64,000 nucleotides of DNA from Phalacrocorax aristotelis (lineage: Eukaryota > Chordata > Aves > Suliformes > Phalacrocoracidae). The translations under genes and the position numbers were made by a program. This document shows positions 38,191-50,191 of the stretch, piece after piece (the first letter of the stretch is position 1; each line of letters begins with the position of its first letter). The stretch spans positions 64,152,733 through 64,216,732 of the forward strand of contig NC_134276.1 in assembly GCF_949628215.1 (NCBI RefSeq), in the 5' to 3' direction. The notes under the pieces were generated by a model. It was given only the letters and a program-made list of their open reading frames with translations, was not told where the DNA came from and ran no database searches.

Positions 38191-38805
38191 TGGGGCACTG
38201 ATGCCAATGAAGTAATATTTTATGCCTGTGAATTAACAGTGAGCCAAAGCTGTCTCTTATGTACTGCATTTGCTGTTGAGAAAAAAAAAGAAAAAAAAAC
38301 CCCAAAACCTGCTTCACTTTGTATGTCTAAGGGAAGAGAAACTTTTCTTGTTTTTATCTCAACATGCAATATCTAGTTGAGAGAAAGAGTTTGAAAGCAA
38401 GCACAGCTGACATACAAAGCCTGGACAACATTAGTGATTTTAAACAGCACAGACTGTGTCTTTCATCCTAGGCCCAATATCAGAAAAACTGTGGGTTTTA
38501 ACCTTTTAAGAATTTTGGTCACCATTCTAGTATGGATCAGGCCCACCTTACCATTAACTCTCAGTTCCCTCTGTTTGCATACCTGAGTCTATGCACTCTC
38601 AATGTATATGTTTGACAGTAAGCTCACCCTGGTATGAAAAATTCTGATTTATACATTTATTCATCCATCACTCCTAGCATGAACGGATCCTTCTGCGAAG
38701 TCTGAGCAGGTGAATGCTTTGTTTTGTTTTGTTTGTTAACCAGGTTGAAAAACTAGGGTAGAAAGAATAAGATTGTTTCTGTCATTTAGAAGCCAATGCT
38801 TTGAG

Positions 38806-39835
38806 ATAGAATCATAGAATCACAGAATCACAGAATGGTAGGGGTTGGAAGGGTCCTCTGGAGATCATCTAGTCCAACCCCCCTCCTTGAGCAGGCACAT
38901 CTAGAGCAGGGGGCACAGGAATGTGTCCAGGCAGATTCTGAATGTCTCCAGGAAAGGAGACTCCACAACCTCCCTGGGCAGCCTGTGCCACTGCTCTAGC
39001 ACCCTCACAGGAAAGAAGTTTTTCCTCATATTGAGGTGGAACTTCCTGTGTTCCAACTTGTGCCCATTGCCCCTTGGCCTGTCGTTGGGCACCACTGAAA
39101 AGAACCTAGTCCCATCATCCTGACACCCACCCTTCACATATTTATAGGTATGTATGAAATCCCCCCTCAGTCTCCTCTTCTCCAGGCTGAACACACTCAA
39201 GTCTCTCAGCCTTTCCTCATAAGGGAGATGCTCCAGTCCCCTGACCATCTTGGTGGCTCTCAGCTGGACTTGCTCAATCAGTTCCACGTCCTTCTTGAAC
39301 TGGGGGTTGCAAAGCTGGACACAGTACTCCAAACGTGGTCTCAGTAGGGCAGAGTAGAGGGGGAGGGTAACCTCTCTTGACCTGCTGGCCACACTCCTTT
39401 TAATGCAGCCCAGGACACCACTGGCCTTCTTGGCCACAAGGGCACAGTGCTGGCTCATGGTCAGCTTGCTGTCCACCAGCAATCCCAGGTCCTTCTCAAC
39501 AGAGCTGCTTTCCAGTATTTCAGCCCCCAGCCTGTACTGGTGCCTGGGCTTGTTCCTCCCCAGGTGCAGGACCTTGCACTTGCTCTTGTTAAATTTCATG
39601 AGGTTCCCCTTGGCCCATCTCTCCAGCCTGTCCAGGTCTCGCTGGATGACAGCACAGCCTTCTGGTGTATCAACCACTCCTCCCAGCCTGGTATCATCAG
39701 GGAACTTGCTGAGGTTATACTCTATTCCATCATTCAGGTCATTGCTGAATATGTTGAACAGGACTGGACCCAGCACAGACCCCTGGGGAACACCACTAGT
39801 GACAGGTATTTTCAGTAAATCCATTTTCCTCACGT
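38806..39835 (-). mobile_element. CR1 LINE 3' part with long open reverse-transcriptase frame
   Basis: On the minus strand one uninterrupted frame of about 310 codons (39833 to 38901) covers the C-terminal half of the CR1 reverse transcriptase: [19 protein letters not shown], then the catalytic block FPDDTRLGG (usually YADD or FADD), [38 protein letters not shown] and [13 protein letters not shown]. The 3' UTR follows, with GGTTGGACTAGATGATCTCC in minus sense, and a tail of ATTCTGTG/ATTCTATG repeats at 38812-38835. 5'-truncated, so not mobile, but comparatively young because the frame is still open. Confidence 0.95.
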
Positions 39836-41596
39836 TGATTTATCAGATTAGTAGTAAGGAAAAAAAATTAAGACTTGTTTTGATATAACTATCTTACCTT
39901 TTTGAAGACAGTACTTGTATTCCTGTAGCTACCCTCACATTTTCATTGGTTTCTAATACACATTTCATATTAGCTGCAAACTTCTTTTCTGGTAAAACAG
40001 GAACAATGCAAATCCCACCCCTTCAATACTACTCTCAGATTCACAGCTTCTAGAGCTGATGTGCTGCCTTAGTCTCCTTGAATACTTGCTTCTTTGGAGA
40101 TGGTGATTGCTTATATATATTTATTAGTTCTCTCCATAAAGGAATTGTACTAAAACTGATCCCTTGGGATGCACAAGCTGCTGGTCCATGAAGAAGAGCC
40201 AAGCAGAAAGGCATTACACACCACTGTGGCTAACCACTGCCTTATTGCTCCATTTTCTTACCCTGCTGGTTATGAATGTAGCAGATAACATTGGCTTTCT
40301 TAAAACACCCAGGACAAGGTGACTTAATGAAGACATCTGCAATGAGGATGTCTCCACATTTTGAGGCAACCGTCTGGAACCTCACTGTAGTCCATGGGAA
40401 GAAAAAGGTTCTGTGTCAGTTTGTCGCTTCCTAAAGCAAATGATTCATGGGTTGGGTGAGTCATACCACAAATTACCTCTTTTATTTTTTTCTCCATGAC
40501 TATAAGACCCTCAAGTTATCACCTCACACAATGTAGCTATCCAAATTTAGTTTCTAATCTCACTCTTGATTACTGAAGCATCCAGGAATCATGAATGAGA
40601 AGATGCCATTTCGTTGCTTCCAACAACAGCCAGAAAGAGCTGTTCCAGAAACAGCTTCCCATACAGGAAAGGAACAGGACTGTTTTCTGAAAGTTTTATT
40701 TGTTACAGCAAGAAAGGTAAAGGCTTAGAAAGGACAAAGAACAACTATTATATAATACAACAATTTTAGACTCGTGTATAGTAAAATTATTGTATTATGC
40801 TCAAGTATGGAGGGAGAAGTGTGATTTAATTGGAATTAATGGGTTAAATCAAACTACTGACTTGGAGATTAAATGGGTTGAGACAAACTGCAGGAAGGAA
40901 AAGCAACAACAGTCTGCAAAAAGAGCAACAATAGCATACAAAAACAAATGAGAGAGGATAGTCTTTATGGCATTATTTGTAACGCGGCACTAAGGCAAAT
41001 ATTTAAAGATGATCTCTTTTTTCCTATTATGTAAGACTACTTCCAAAGAGGTTTATTGGGCAATATTTTCTCATGAACTGGGTAAGCAAAGTAGCTAAAG
41101 AAATTCTGAGTGCAAGTGGAATATACTGAATTGGAATATATCAATAGTCCTGTTAAGAATGTAAGTGTATTCATAGATTATTTCTAAGCCAGCATGTTGT
41201 TAGTGAACAGGAAGCTAGAGAAAAGTCCCGAATTTTAATGTTTTTTATATATATACACACACACACATATGTATATACATACATATTTAGATACATTATA
41301 TACATTTAAATGGTGAAGTGGAAAAACATGTAGATTCTCTTTTAAAACTGATCAAAAACCTTCCATGTATTTCTTAAGAGGATGATGAAACTTGTGCAAA
41401 CCTAAGGCTTATACAGAAAAAAAGCAGCACAGTTTTACAGGGTGCCTCCTGTCTTCCAGTGTCCCCCTGTCTTACCTCTGGTCTCAGAACCCAATTCAGG
41501 CAACCAGCTTGTGAAATCCTTCCTCCTGAGGGCCTCTGGGTGTAACTTTCAGGTCTCTCCTTGTGCCTTCACCTACAGGGACACTTGCCCTGATAC
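39836..41596. other. intergenic DNA
   Basis: No gene is seen. At 40150-40300 phrases such as ACTGATCCCTTGGGATGCAC faintly recall the CR1 motif for DPWGTP on the minus strand, but the match is too weak to call. A TA/CA microsatellite lies at 41245-41290. Confidence 0.45.
41245..41290. repeat. (TA)n(CA)n microsatellite
   Basis: TTATATATATACACACACAC followed by ACATATGTATATACATACAT; an interrupted dinucleotide repeat. Confidence 0.8.
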
Positions 41597-41875
41597 AGAA
41601 TCACAGAATCACAGAATCCCAGGTTGGAAGGGACCTCAGGGATCATCTAGTCCAACCTTTCTAGGAAAAGCGCAGTCTAGACAAGATGGCCCAGCACCCT
41701 GTCCAGACAACTCTTGAAAGTGTCCAACGTGGCCGAGTCAGCCACTTCCCTGGGGAGATTATTCCAATGGGTGACTGTCCTCACTGTGAAAAATTTTCCT
41801 CTGGTGTCCAATCAGAATCTCCTCAATATGTCCTGTTCTACTTCTTCCCAAGGAGAAGGTCATGGTCTTTATAAT
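41597..41875 (-). mobile_element. CR1 LINE 3' fragment
   Basis: Plus-strand reading starts CAGAATCACAGAATCACAGA, then CCAGGTTGGAAGGGACCTCA and GATCATCTAGTCCAACC, the reverse complement of the CR1 3' end. It continues through TGGGGAGATTATTCCAATGG, the coding-end region in antisense. About 280 bases, 5'-truncated. Confidence 0.92.
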
Positions 41876-44151
41876 ATATAATTTATACTATTTGTATGCC
41901 ATCATATGGAACAAAAGATGTTAGCTCTAGATCATAGTCCATGCTGCAGACAAATTATTTCAAGTCCTGTTGGTTTTTCTGTTTTCCCCCCTTTGCAACA
42001 TCTTATCAACTGAAAAATACCTCTGAAGATGCAGTCTGTCATTTTTGCATCTTCCAAAAAATGTTCACTCATTGCCCAAGTCACCTACCTTGTCTTCTCA
42101 GCTAATAGCAGTGCTCTGTCACAACCTTTTGTGTGACTGGGGTTCTCAGAACAGGGCTGTTCTTACCTTATCCGTTATAAAGTTAGTGTTAATTAGGAGG
42201 TCTCACTGCTATCCAGGGTTTCTGCTTCCTCTACATACACTTGAAGATAAACCTTTTGCCTCTCTCAGCTCTACAGTCTAAGAAATGCAAAGAATGGGTG
42301 GAAGAAAGAAGACAAAATTCTCGTATTGTACTGAGTGAAATGCGTTAAAGAAAAAGTGCACAGCTTGTTTAGGACAGTACACGGCAGAGCCTTAAACTTG
42401 TAGCCTCAGTGAAGAGCACTTCTGTCTTGCTATCTGCCTTGTGTAATGAGACTGATATCATCATGACTTAAATATAAGTTTTTTACAAAATCTGAAGTAC
42501 TGACACATTAACATAATTTTCCACAGCCTTTCAAGAGGGTTTATGAAATACTGTTACACTTATGCCAGATAAATTAATGAAGAACAAGTAGAATAGGGTG
42601 CAGATACACATAATATGAAGAGCTGAAAGGAGATCTGTTTAAGGAGAAAGTGAAAAAAGCTACAGATTAACTCAAATAAGATTTTGATTTCAATAGCTGG
42701 TTTTGCTTGTGTAATGTTATGTAATTGTTTTCAGGTCTGACTCTTAACATTCACATCTAAATGCATACACCCAACACCCAACAACGACTGTTGAAGTACC
42801 ATTGTTTGGATGTTAATTTGGATGGAGAAAAACTATATGTACATTGACTTTGAAATGGTCTAATTGCAGTTACTGTCCTCATGAGTCTTTTGCACCTTCT
42901 GCACTAGGCTATTTTGAGCAGCTACTGAGCTGCAGGTCAGGAAACCAAAGACGGTACAGCTGGGCCTTGGCAGCCTGGAAGAACCTCACAGCTGGCTGCC
43001 CACCCTTCTCTGATGCTGGTGCTGGTGCTACTGAGACCAGCTCTCATCACTACCACAAAATAATGCCATTATCACTCTCTCTTTGTTGTTTTTGTTGTTG
43101 TTTTTGTCTTGTTTGGTTTGGTTGGTTGATGAGGTAGTCTTTTGTCAGCCAGGTGATCATGGTGTGACTTGGTTTGTATAATCAGTGGGGAGAGGGAGAT
43201 TTCTCTAGTGTGTGATGCAATTGCCTAAGGTTGGTGATTAATATCAAGGTGTGCGTCTACTGTACCTTGCTAAACATAATTGTATTTTATATTCTAGATC
43301 ATGCCAAATATGGCAAGAGGCTAAGACCCTCCCTCAGTCTCCATGTCTTGGTTTCAGGCTGCAGGAAGGTGACTGATTAATAAACTTTTTTTTTTTTTGG
43401 CCCAAGCACAGTTCAAAAAAGCTAATGATTTATTGAAACCAAATACTGGATCCTTCCACCCACTCTCTTATTTTATCAGCTGTTGTATTCCAGGTTGTTT
43501 TTTAAAGAAAGGAAGCAAGCAAGCACTCTCAACTACTTGTACAGTAGTTTATATATGAAAATTAGTTTATCTGAGTCTCTCCATTCCTTTTAAATACTGG
43601 ACCAGCTCCACAGGTGCAATAGTTTCTCTTTCTCTTTTTTTTTTTTCTCAATTTTTGCTTTTATTTTATTAATTTATTTCTTCTCTTTCTGGACAAAATC
43701 ACAAATTCCAGTCATGTCAGACATGCATGAATAGTTACAGTATTGCTTTACCTCGACTTTGCAGACAAACAGGGCCTTTTCTTCTGCTTGTGAATAAAGG
43801 TACAGGTCCCAAGTACAACTTGGGGGTACCCCTGGCAGTGGCAGTGGTGAATTTTGCCTCTGTGCCTACTTGCACCTACCATAGAAGGTAGCATCCTATC
43901 CCTCAATCCTGCTACAAAATCCTTTCACCTGTCATATTAGGGGTCCATCCAACTCAGTTGAGCTGTCATGCATTTGTTCAAGCCACAGACTCAGACCTAA
44001 CTTCAAGTACTCTCCCAGTTGCAAAAACTTCCTTGGGAGCAGGCTCAGATCAGTACCTCTGCACAGGCAGTTAGGAACTGCATCTGCACACTCCCTGAAC
44101 TGGCTGCATTACCCCAAAAAACACTTTTTATGAACTCCTGGGTAGAGAGGT
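41876..44151. other. intergenic DNA
   Basis: No gene or clear mobile element recognised. It includes short T-rich runs near 43388-43400 and 43636-43647, and a TTTGTTGTT patch near 43081-43130. Confidence 0.45.
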
Positions 44152-44751
44152 TGTTGTGTTTTAACCCCAGCTGGCAACTAAGCACCACACAGCCACTCAC
44201 TCACTCCCCACCAGTGGGATGGGGGAGTGAATCAGGAGGGTAAAAGTGAGAAAACTTGTGGAGTGAGATAAAGACAGTTTAATTATTGAAATAAAAACCA
44301 ATAAAATCAAATCAAATCAAATAAAAATTATAATAAAGCAAAACAACGAAAAAAGAGAGGGGAACAAAACTCAGGAAAAAACAAGTGATGCAACTGTTCA
44401 CCACCCACTGGCTGATGCCCAGCCGGTCCCCAAGCAGTGATCGCTGCCCCTTGGCCAACTCCCCCCAGTATATATACTAAGCGTGATGTCACATGATATG
44501 GAATATCCCTTCGGCCAGTTTGGGTCAGCTTTCCTGGCTGTGCCCCCTCCCGGCATCTTGTGCATCTCTGGCCTTCTCAGTCAGTAGAACATAAGAAGCT
44601 GAAAAGTCCTTGACTTAGTATAAACACTGCTTACCAACAACCAAAACATCAGGGTGTTATCATCATCATTATTCTCATACTAAATCCAAAGCACAGCACT
44701 GTACCAGCTACTAGGAAGAAAACTAACTCTACCCCAGCCAAAACCAGGCCA
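44152..44751 (-). repeat. 3' LTR of the ERVL-type provirus
   Basis: About 600 bases, aligned along its length with the other LTR: shared blocks include AAGCAGTGATCGCTGC, GGCCAGTTTGGGTCAGCTTT and GCTGAAAAGTCCTTGACTTA. A purine-rich AAGGGGTGGATAT in minus sense abuts its inner edge, the expected polypurine tract. Confidence 0.88.
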
Positions 44752-47744
44752 ATATCCACCCCTTATTCTATACCATCTACATCATGCCCAGCTCTCATAC
44801 TTTCCAATACATTTCAATTAATCACCACCACTTTTCCTGTCTTTTGATTTATACACACAGACAACCCTTTCTTAGCCTATGGGCCGTCTCTCTGAAGTGT
44901 CTGCTGAGTTAATTTAGTCCATGAGTTTAGGCTCCATCTGTCATAACAGTCCTTCAGGGCAGGAGAGGTGGTGTGTGGTGTTGGATTGTTGTATGCTGAA
45001 GCCAGTTCTGGTTCCATCACTGCTGCCCTTTGCTTGGTTTCATCAAAATTTATTCTTCATTCAGCTGGGCGATTCTTATAGTAATAGCATTGATATGGCA
45101 TAATGCAACCATGAAAGTGATGACATACAGTATTATATAGTAATTAATATCACACAGTTCAAATCATTGCCTATTCTCACTCAGAATCAAATCCCCTTGA
45201 GCTACACATCGGACTTCCTCATCCCTCTGCATCACCCACCAGGTGCACCCAGGTCCTTGAGCAAAAGCAAGCCCATGAATGGGTTTGCCTTTGTCCAAGG
45301 CAGGAGTAACTCAGACTGTTTTCCCCAGCAGATTTTTTGCGTGCACTACAGGGACTTTATCCCCCTCTACAGTACATAGAAGTTCTGACTGGGCAGGGCC
45401 AGCTTGGTTGGCAGATCCCCTAGTGTTGACTAACAAGGTGCCCTTTGCTAAGTGTGTATCCCGATGTTTAATTATCCCACCCCATATTGCTCTCAGTGTA
45501 GTCTTTAACAGTCTGTTGTACTGTTCAATTTTCCCAGAGGCTGGTGCAAGATAGGGGATGTGATACTCGAGCCCACTCAATGCCGTGCTCTTTGGCCCAG
45601 CTGTCTATGAGGTTGTTTCGGAAATGAGTCCCGTTGTCTGACTCAATTCTCTCTGGGGTGCCGTGTCGCCACAGGACTTGTTTTTCGAGGCCCAGGACAG
45701 TGTTCTGGGCAGTGGTGTGGGGGACGGGATATGTTTCCAGCCAGCCGGTCATTTCTTCCACCATTGTAAGCACATGGCGCTTGCCTTGGCTGGTCTGTGG
45801 GAGTGTGATATAGTCACTCTGCCAGGCCTGCCCATATTTATATTTCAGCCGTCGTCCCCCATACCACAGAGGCTTTACTCACTTTACTTGCTTGATTGCG
45901 GCACGTGCTTCACATTCGTGGATAACCTGTGCAATAACATCCATGGTCAAGTCCACCCCTTGATCATGAGCCTGTCTGTATGTCACATCTCTTCCTTGAT
46001 GGCCTGAGGTGTCATGGGCCCACTGAGCTAGAAATAATTCACCCTTATGTTGCCAGTCCAGATCCAACTCAGTCCAACTCAGCCACTTCAATCTCAGCAG
46101 CCTGATCCACCTGCTGGTGGAGATTTTGATGTTCTTCAGTGGCCCGACTCTTGGGTACATGAACATCTATGTGGCATACTTCCACAAGCAGGTTCTCTAC
46201 CCGGGCAGCAACATCTTGCCACAATGTGGCAGCCCAGATGGGTTTGCCTCTGTGCTGCCAGTTGTTCTGCTTCCAGTGCTGTAACCACCCCCACAGGACA
46301 TTTGCCACCATCCAGGAGTCAGTACAGAGACAGAGCACTGGCCACTTTTCCCGTTCAGCGATGTCTAAGGCCAGCTGGATGGCCTTTACCTCTGCAAACT
46401 GGCTCGATTCACCTTCTCCTTCAGCAGTTTCTGTGACTTGCCGTATAGGACCTCATAGAGCAGCCTTCCATCTCTGGTGCTTTTCTACAATACTATGGAT
46501 CCATCAGTCAACAGGGTATATTGTTTCTCATTTTCTGGCCGTTGCTTATGCAATGGGCCTCTTTGGCACACATCACCTCCTCCTCTGGTGATATTCCAAA
46601 GTCTTTGCTTTCTGGCCAGTCCATGATCACTTCCAAGATTCTTGGGTGACTCGGGTTTCCTATTTGAGCCTCTTGGGTGATCAATGTGACCCACTCATTC
46701 CATGTAGCATCAGTTGCATGGTGTGTAGAGGGGCTGTCTTATTTGAACATCCAGCCCAGCACCGGCAGTCGGGGTGCCAGGAGCAGCTGTGTTTCAGTAC
46801 CAACCACTTCTGAAGCAGATCGAACCCCTTCTGGGGTTGGAGTATCCGCGGTGCCTGTTGCCACGGTTGGAATAGCTGCAGTGCCTTTTGGTTTATTTTC
46901 CTTCTCTTCTCCCTGAAGGTGCTGCATAATACTAAGCAGTGTTTGGTAGATACTAGCCAAGGCCCAGCACAGTGCATTAAGTTGTGCCTCTTTGGAATAA
47001 CCACAGCATTTTTTTTTTTTTTTTTTTTGCAAGCATTCTATCATTTCATCAGGATCCTGTAGTTTTCAGGAGTGAAATTCCAGACCACTGGAGCTGAGAA
47101 GTTCTCCAAGTACTTGCCTGTATTCTCCCACATGCCATGCCACCCATGACCACCCATCCTCAGGGTAGTTGTCAGTTATTTTTCTAAATAGTTGTTTAAC
47201 CCTAAACAAGACCTGAGACACATTCAGGACATATAGCAATAGGAGCATGTGGCCTGGACCTCCCAAGGATATTAAAAATTCTTGACAGCTGGTGTAACTA
47301 GGAAGAAGAGAAGGTGAAAGAACGGGGGGGGAAGCGTGTGTCATCTCCCCCCCACCCACTTCTTCCCCATAGATCAGTTCTCTGGGACCTGGTTCTGGAG
47401 AAAATGTGGAGAGTGTCATTATTAATAATTTCCGAGAGATGGCGCCCGAGGTACAGAGATGACAGCAATAACAACTACAACTAATAAATTAGGTTTTTTT
47501 ACCAGTAACATTATCATAGCATAAATCGATGTTACATAGTACAGTAAAATGATAATCCTGACCCATCTCCCAGAAGTGATAAACAGGACCTCAGGGAATA
47601 TATACCACAAGTGAGGATTCCCATAATACTACGATGCAAACAAATAAAAAACCATTGTGCCCAGTGACTATTAAGCTAACATAATGGATGCTTATAAAAA
47701 TTTATTTTAACATGCTCCGTCAGATCTGTCATTATGTCAAACCC

Positions 47745-47775
47745 TTTGAGTCCCATGCTGGGCACCAAAAAGGAA
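47745..47775 (-). other. primer-binding-site-like stretch of the ERVL-type provirus
   Basis: In minus sense TTCC separates the LTR from TGGTGCCCAGCATGGGACTC, which has the form of a tRNA 3' end complement (TGG...GGGACTC of the T-arm). ERVL elements classically use tRNA-Leu, but the exact tRNA cannot be fixed by eye. Confidence 0.5.
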
Positions 47776-48366
47776 TGTCCTGGTTTAACCCCAGCCAGCA
47801 ACTCAGCATCACCCAGCCACTTGCTCGCTCCCCCTCGGTGGGATGGAGGAGAGAATCAGAAGGGTAAAAGTGAGAAAATTTGTGGGGTGAGGTAAGAACA
47901 GTTTATTAATTGCAATAATAGTAACAATAATAACAACAACAACAATAATAATACATTGTAATGAAAAGGAAAACAATGAAAAAGAGAGAGAAACAAAACT
48001 CAGGAAAAAAACAAGTGACGCAACTGCTCACCACCCACCGACTGATGCCCAGCCGGTCCCCAAGCAGTGATCGCTGCTTCCCCTGGCCAGCTCCCCCCAG
48101 TTAATACACTGGGCATGATGCCACATTGTATATGGACTATCCCTTTGGCCAGTTTGGGTCAGCTTTCCTGGCTGTGCCCCCTCCCAGCTTCTTGTGCACC
48201 CAGCAGAGCATGGGAAGCTGAAAAGTCCTTGACTTAGTATAAACACTGCTTAGCAACAACTAAAGCATCAGTGTGTTATCACATTACTCTCATGCTAAGT
48301 CCAAAACACAGCACTGTACCAGCTACTGGGGAGAAAATTAACTTTATCCCAGCCAAAACCAGGGCA
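47776..48366 (-). repeat. 5' LTR of the ERVL-type provirus
   Basis: 591 bases, in minus sense beginning TGCCCTGGTTTTGGCTGGGA, a start typical of avian ERVL LTRs, and ending in ACA. It contains an AAT/AAC microsatellite patch (about 47920-47955). Confidence 0.88.
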
Positions 48367-48519
48367 GAGGTCCACAAACATAATGAAAACTGAGCATGAG
48401 GCCAAGGTACAGAAAGCCATGAAAAGCATGACTCAGATGAAACATAAGCAATTCCATTCCCAGTACGTGATTCATCTGAACTCCACATAACTATTTAGGC
48501 AGCCTAAACAGTAGCAAAG

Positions 48520-49094
48520 TGTGCTGGTTTTGGTTGGGATATAGTTAAGTTTCTTCACTGTAACTGCTATGGGACTGTGTTTTGCATTTGTGCTGAAAAC
48601 CATGTTGAAAACACAGGGATGATTTAAATATTGCTGAGCAGTGCTTACAGAGTCAAGGTCTTTTCTGGCGAGCAGGTTGTGAGTGCACAAGGAGTTCGGA
48701 GGGGACACAGCCAGGACAACCGACCCAATCTGACCAAATGGATATTCCATACCGTAAGGCGTCATGCTCAGCATATAAAGCTGGGGGAAGAAGAAGAAAG
48801 GGGGGGGATATTCAGAGAGATGGCACTTGTCTTCCCAAGTAACCGTTATGTGTGATGGAGCCCTGCCTTCCTGGAGATGGCTGAACACCTGCCTGCCCAT
48901 GGGAAGCAGTGAGGGAATTCCTTGTTTTGTTTGGCTTGCTTGCACAGTTTTTGCTTTACCTGTTAAACAGTCTTTATCTCAACCCATGAGTTTTCTCACT
49001 TTTACTCTTCCAATTGTCTCCCCCATCCCACCATGGGGGAGTGAGCAAGCGGCTGTGTGGTGCTTGGTTGCCGGTTGGGGCTTAAACCATGGCA
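48520..49094 (+). mobile_element. solo ERVL-type LTR (related subfamily, opposite orientation)
   Basis: 575 bases from TGTGCTGGTTTTGGTTGGGA to TTAAACCATGGCA. The order of motifs matches the neighbouring provirus LTRs read in the other direction (GGTTTTGGTTGGGATA start, AGTTTTCTCACTTTTACTCT, CCCATCCCACCATGGGGGAG near the end), but it is clearly a different subfamily. CATATAAAGC near 48771-48780 is the expected TATA position. Flanks CAAAG and CAGAG are a 5-base target duplication with one mismatch. No internal genes; a fossil. Confidence 0.85.
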
Positions 49095-50191
49095 CAGAGT
49101 TTGGAGGCTTTCAAACCTCCATAGGTAAAGCTCCTTCATATCAAATGTTCTGCCAATGCACATATTGAAGGCAACTAAATGACATGTCTCAGTACCTATT
49201 TCAAGCTTAAATCTGTTTGACATTCATAAAGTAGTCACCCTTAGTGATGAAAGCCCAGAACATGACACAGTTTCATTCCAAAACCTGGCCACAAGAGGAG
49301 GAAGTGGTGGCCTGACCTAATTATATATAATAGCTTGGTGGTTAGTACACTGCTGAAGAAGTAGGGCACCTGAAGTTCAGTGCTCTCATGAGCCTGGGAG
49401 GGGAATCAGATGTGTACCTCATGTCTCGTCTCTAATCATGCCTGCTCTGCAGGGAAAGAGCAAGACAGTCCCTCACAGCTGAAGGAAGGATTTAGCTGTG
49501 GATGTGAGGACAGAGGATAGGATGGTAAAACTCCGTCTTACTTGAATAGCTAAGTCAATGATTTAAAGAAGTGCCAAACTCCTGGTTGATAGTTCTCAGT
49601 TTTATGGTAATATCTATGGGCAAGCTTAATGTTTACTGCTGAATGCTGGAAACCCCACTGCACTGTGCCTACCTGTGTCTATCACTTTGTTGTGGTGTCC
49701 TGACCTTCTTTCAGGTGCAGGTGGTGAGGTCTTAAGATACTTTCAGTATGATTTGCTTTATCTTTCAACATTAGAATCAAAACATTTCATACAATTTATT
49801 CATTCAACCAAAGTAAAAGTCAGAGAGATGTTTATTTCAAGGAAATTCACAGCCCTCTCAATCTCCAAATGGTACAGCTACCAGTGGCTAACAGCTAAAC
49901 TGAAGAGAAGAAATTAAGAGAGCATGTTTACATTCTTCATATGAGAAACAGTTTGTATCTGGTAGTGAAAACATATTTCTTTAGCATCAGGAATCATAAT
50001 TTCTTAACTAACTTGCACTTGTGACAGGCTTTGTTTCTTTCAAAAACTGGTCTCCTTGTCTTTGGATAGTAAACCATCAGAGGAAGAATATTTCAAGCAA
50101 AATCTTTTTCATGTAAATTCCAGAAATCCTTTTCACTGTAACTATATTTTCGTTGTTCTCTTTAGCATAGGTACACACATTCGCATTCAGA
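49095..50191. other. intergenic DNA
   Basis: No gene seen. A MIR-like tRNA-related head lies at 49332-49390. Confidence 0.45.
49332..49390 (+). repeat. MIR-like SINE, tRNA-related head
   Basis: AGCTTGGTGGTTAGTACACT, then AGTAGGGCACCTGAAGTTCA and GTGCTCT, parallels the amniote MIR start AGCATGGTGGTTAGAGCACT ... ACCTGGGTTC ... CTCT. It is a SINE relic, not a tRNA gene: no tRNA anticodon arm pairs. Confidence 0.5.

Larger units (their letters stand above)
35218..38805. other. intergenic DNA with small repeat relics
   Basis: No gene is supported. It holds a short CR1 tail relic (about 36705-36755), a MIR-like relic (37590-37655) and a purine-only stretch of AAAAG/GAAAA units (about 38135-38190). 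Open frames here are short and unlike known proteins. Confidence 0.5.
44152..48366 (-). mobile_element. ERVL-type endogenous retrovirus, short and degraded provirus
   Basis: A fossil provirus on the minus strand with two LTRs (48366-47776 as 5', 44751-44152 as 3') and a body of only about 3.0 kb. The direct repeat GAGGT at 44147-44151 and 48367-48371 is a perfect 5-base target duplication, as ERVL-class integrases make. Recognisable parts, in order, are a primer-binding-site-like stretch, a gag-like N-terminal region (about 46740-47045), an RNase H-like region (about 46070-46420), an integrase zinc-finger region (about 45880-46040) and an integrase core with SDNGTHF (about 45525-45775). The rest of a full gag-pro-pol is not recognisable and no env is seen. 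It is broken in many places and cannot encode a complete product. LTRs differ by roughly 10-15 percent in a hand comparison of one stretch, so it is probably tens of millions of years old. Confidence 0.88.

Noticed and set aside
37918-38376. 152-codon plus-strand frame rich in Lys/Arg/Glu
   Set aside because: It reads through a purine-rich simple repeat; no homology and no splice context.
39403-39888. 161-codon plus-strand frame
   Set aside because: It is the antisense shadow of the CR1 reverse-transcriptase frame on the minus strand.
40150-40300. Possible very old CR1 piece on the minus strand
   Set aside because: Only one short phrase resembles the CR1 coding sequence; too weak to call by eye.
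46047-46591. 129- and 140-codon plus-strand frames
   Set aside because: They are antisense to the RNase H/integrase-like part of the ERVL fossil.
49332-49390. tRNA-like A and B box sequence suggesting a tRNA gene
   Set aside because: No cloverleaf with an anticodon arm can be drawn; it fits the head of a MIR SINE.
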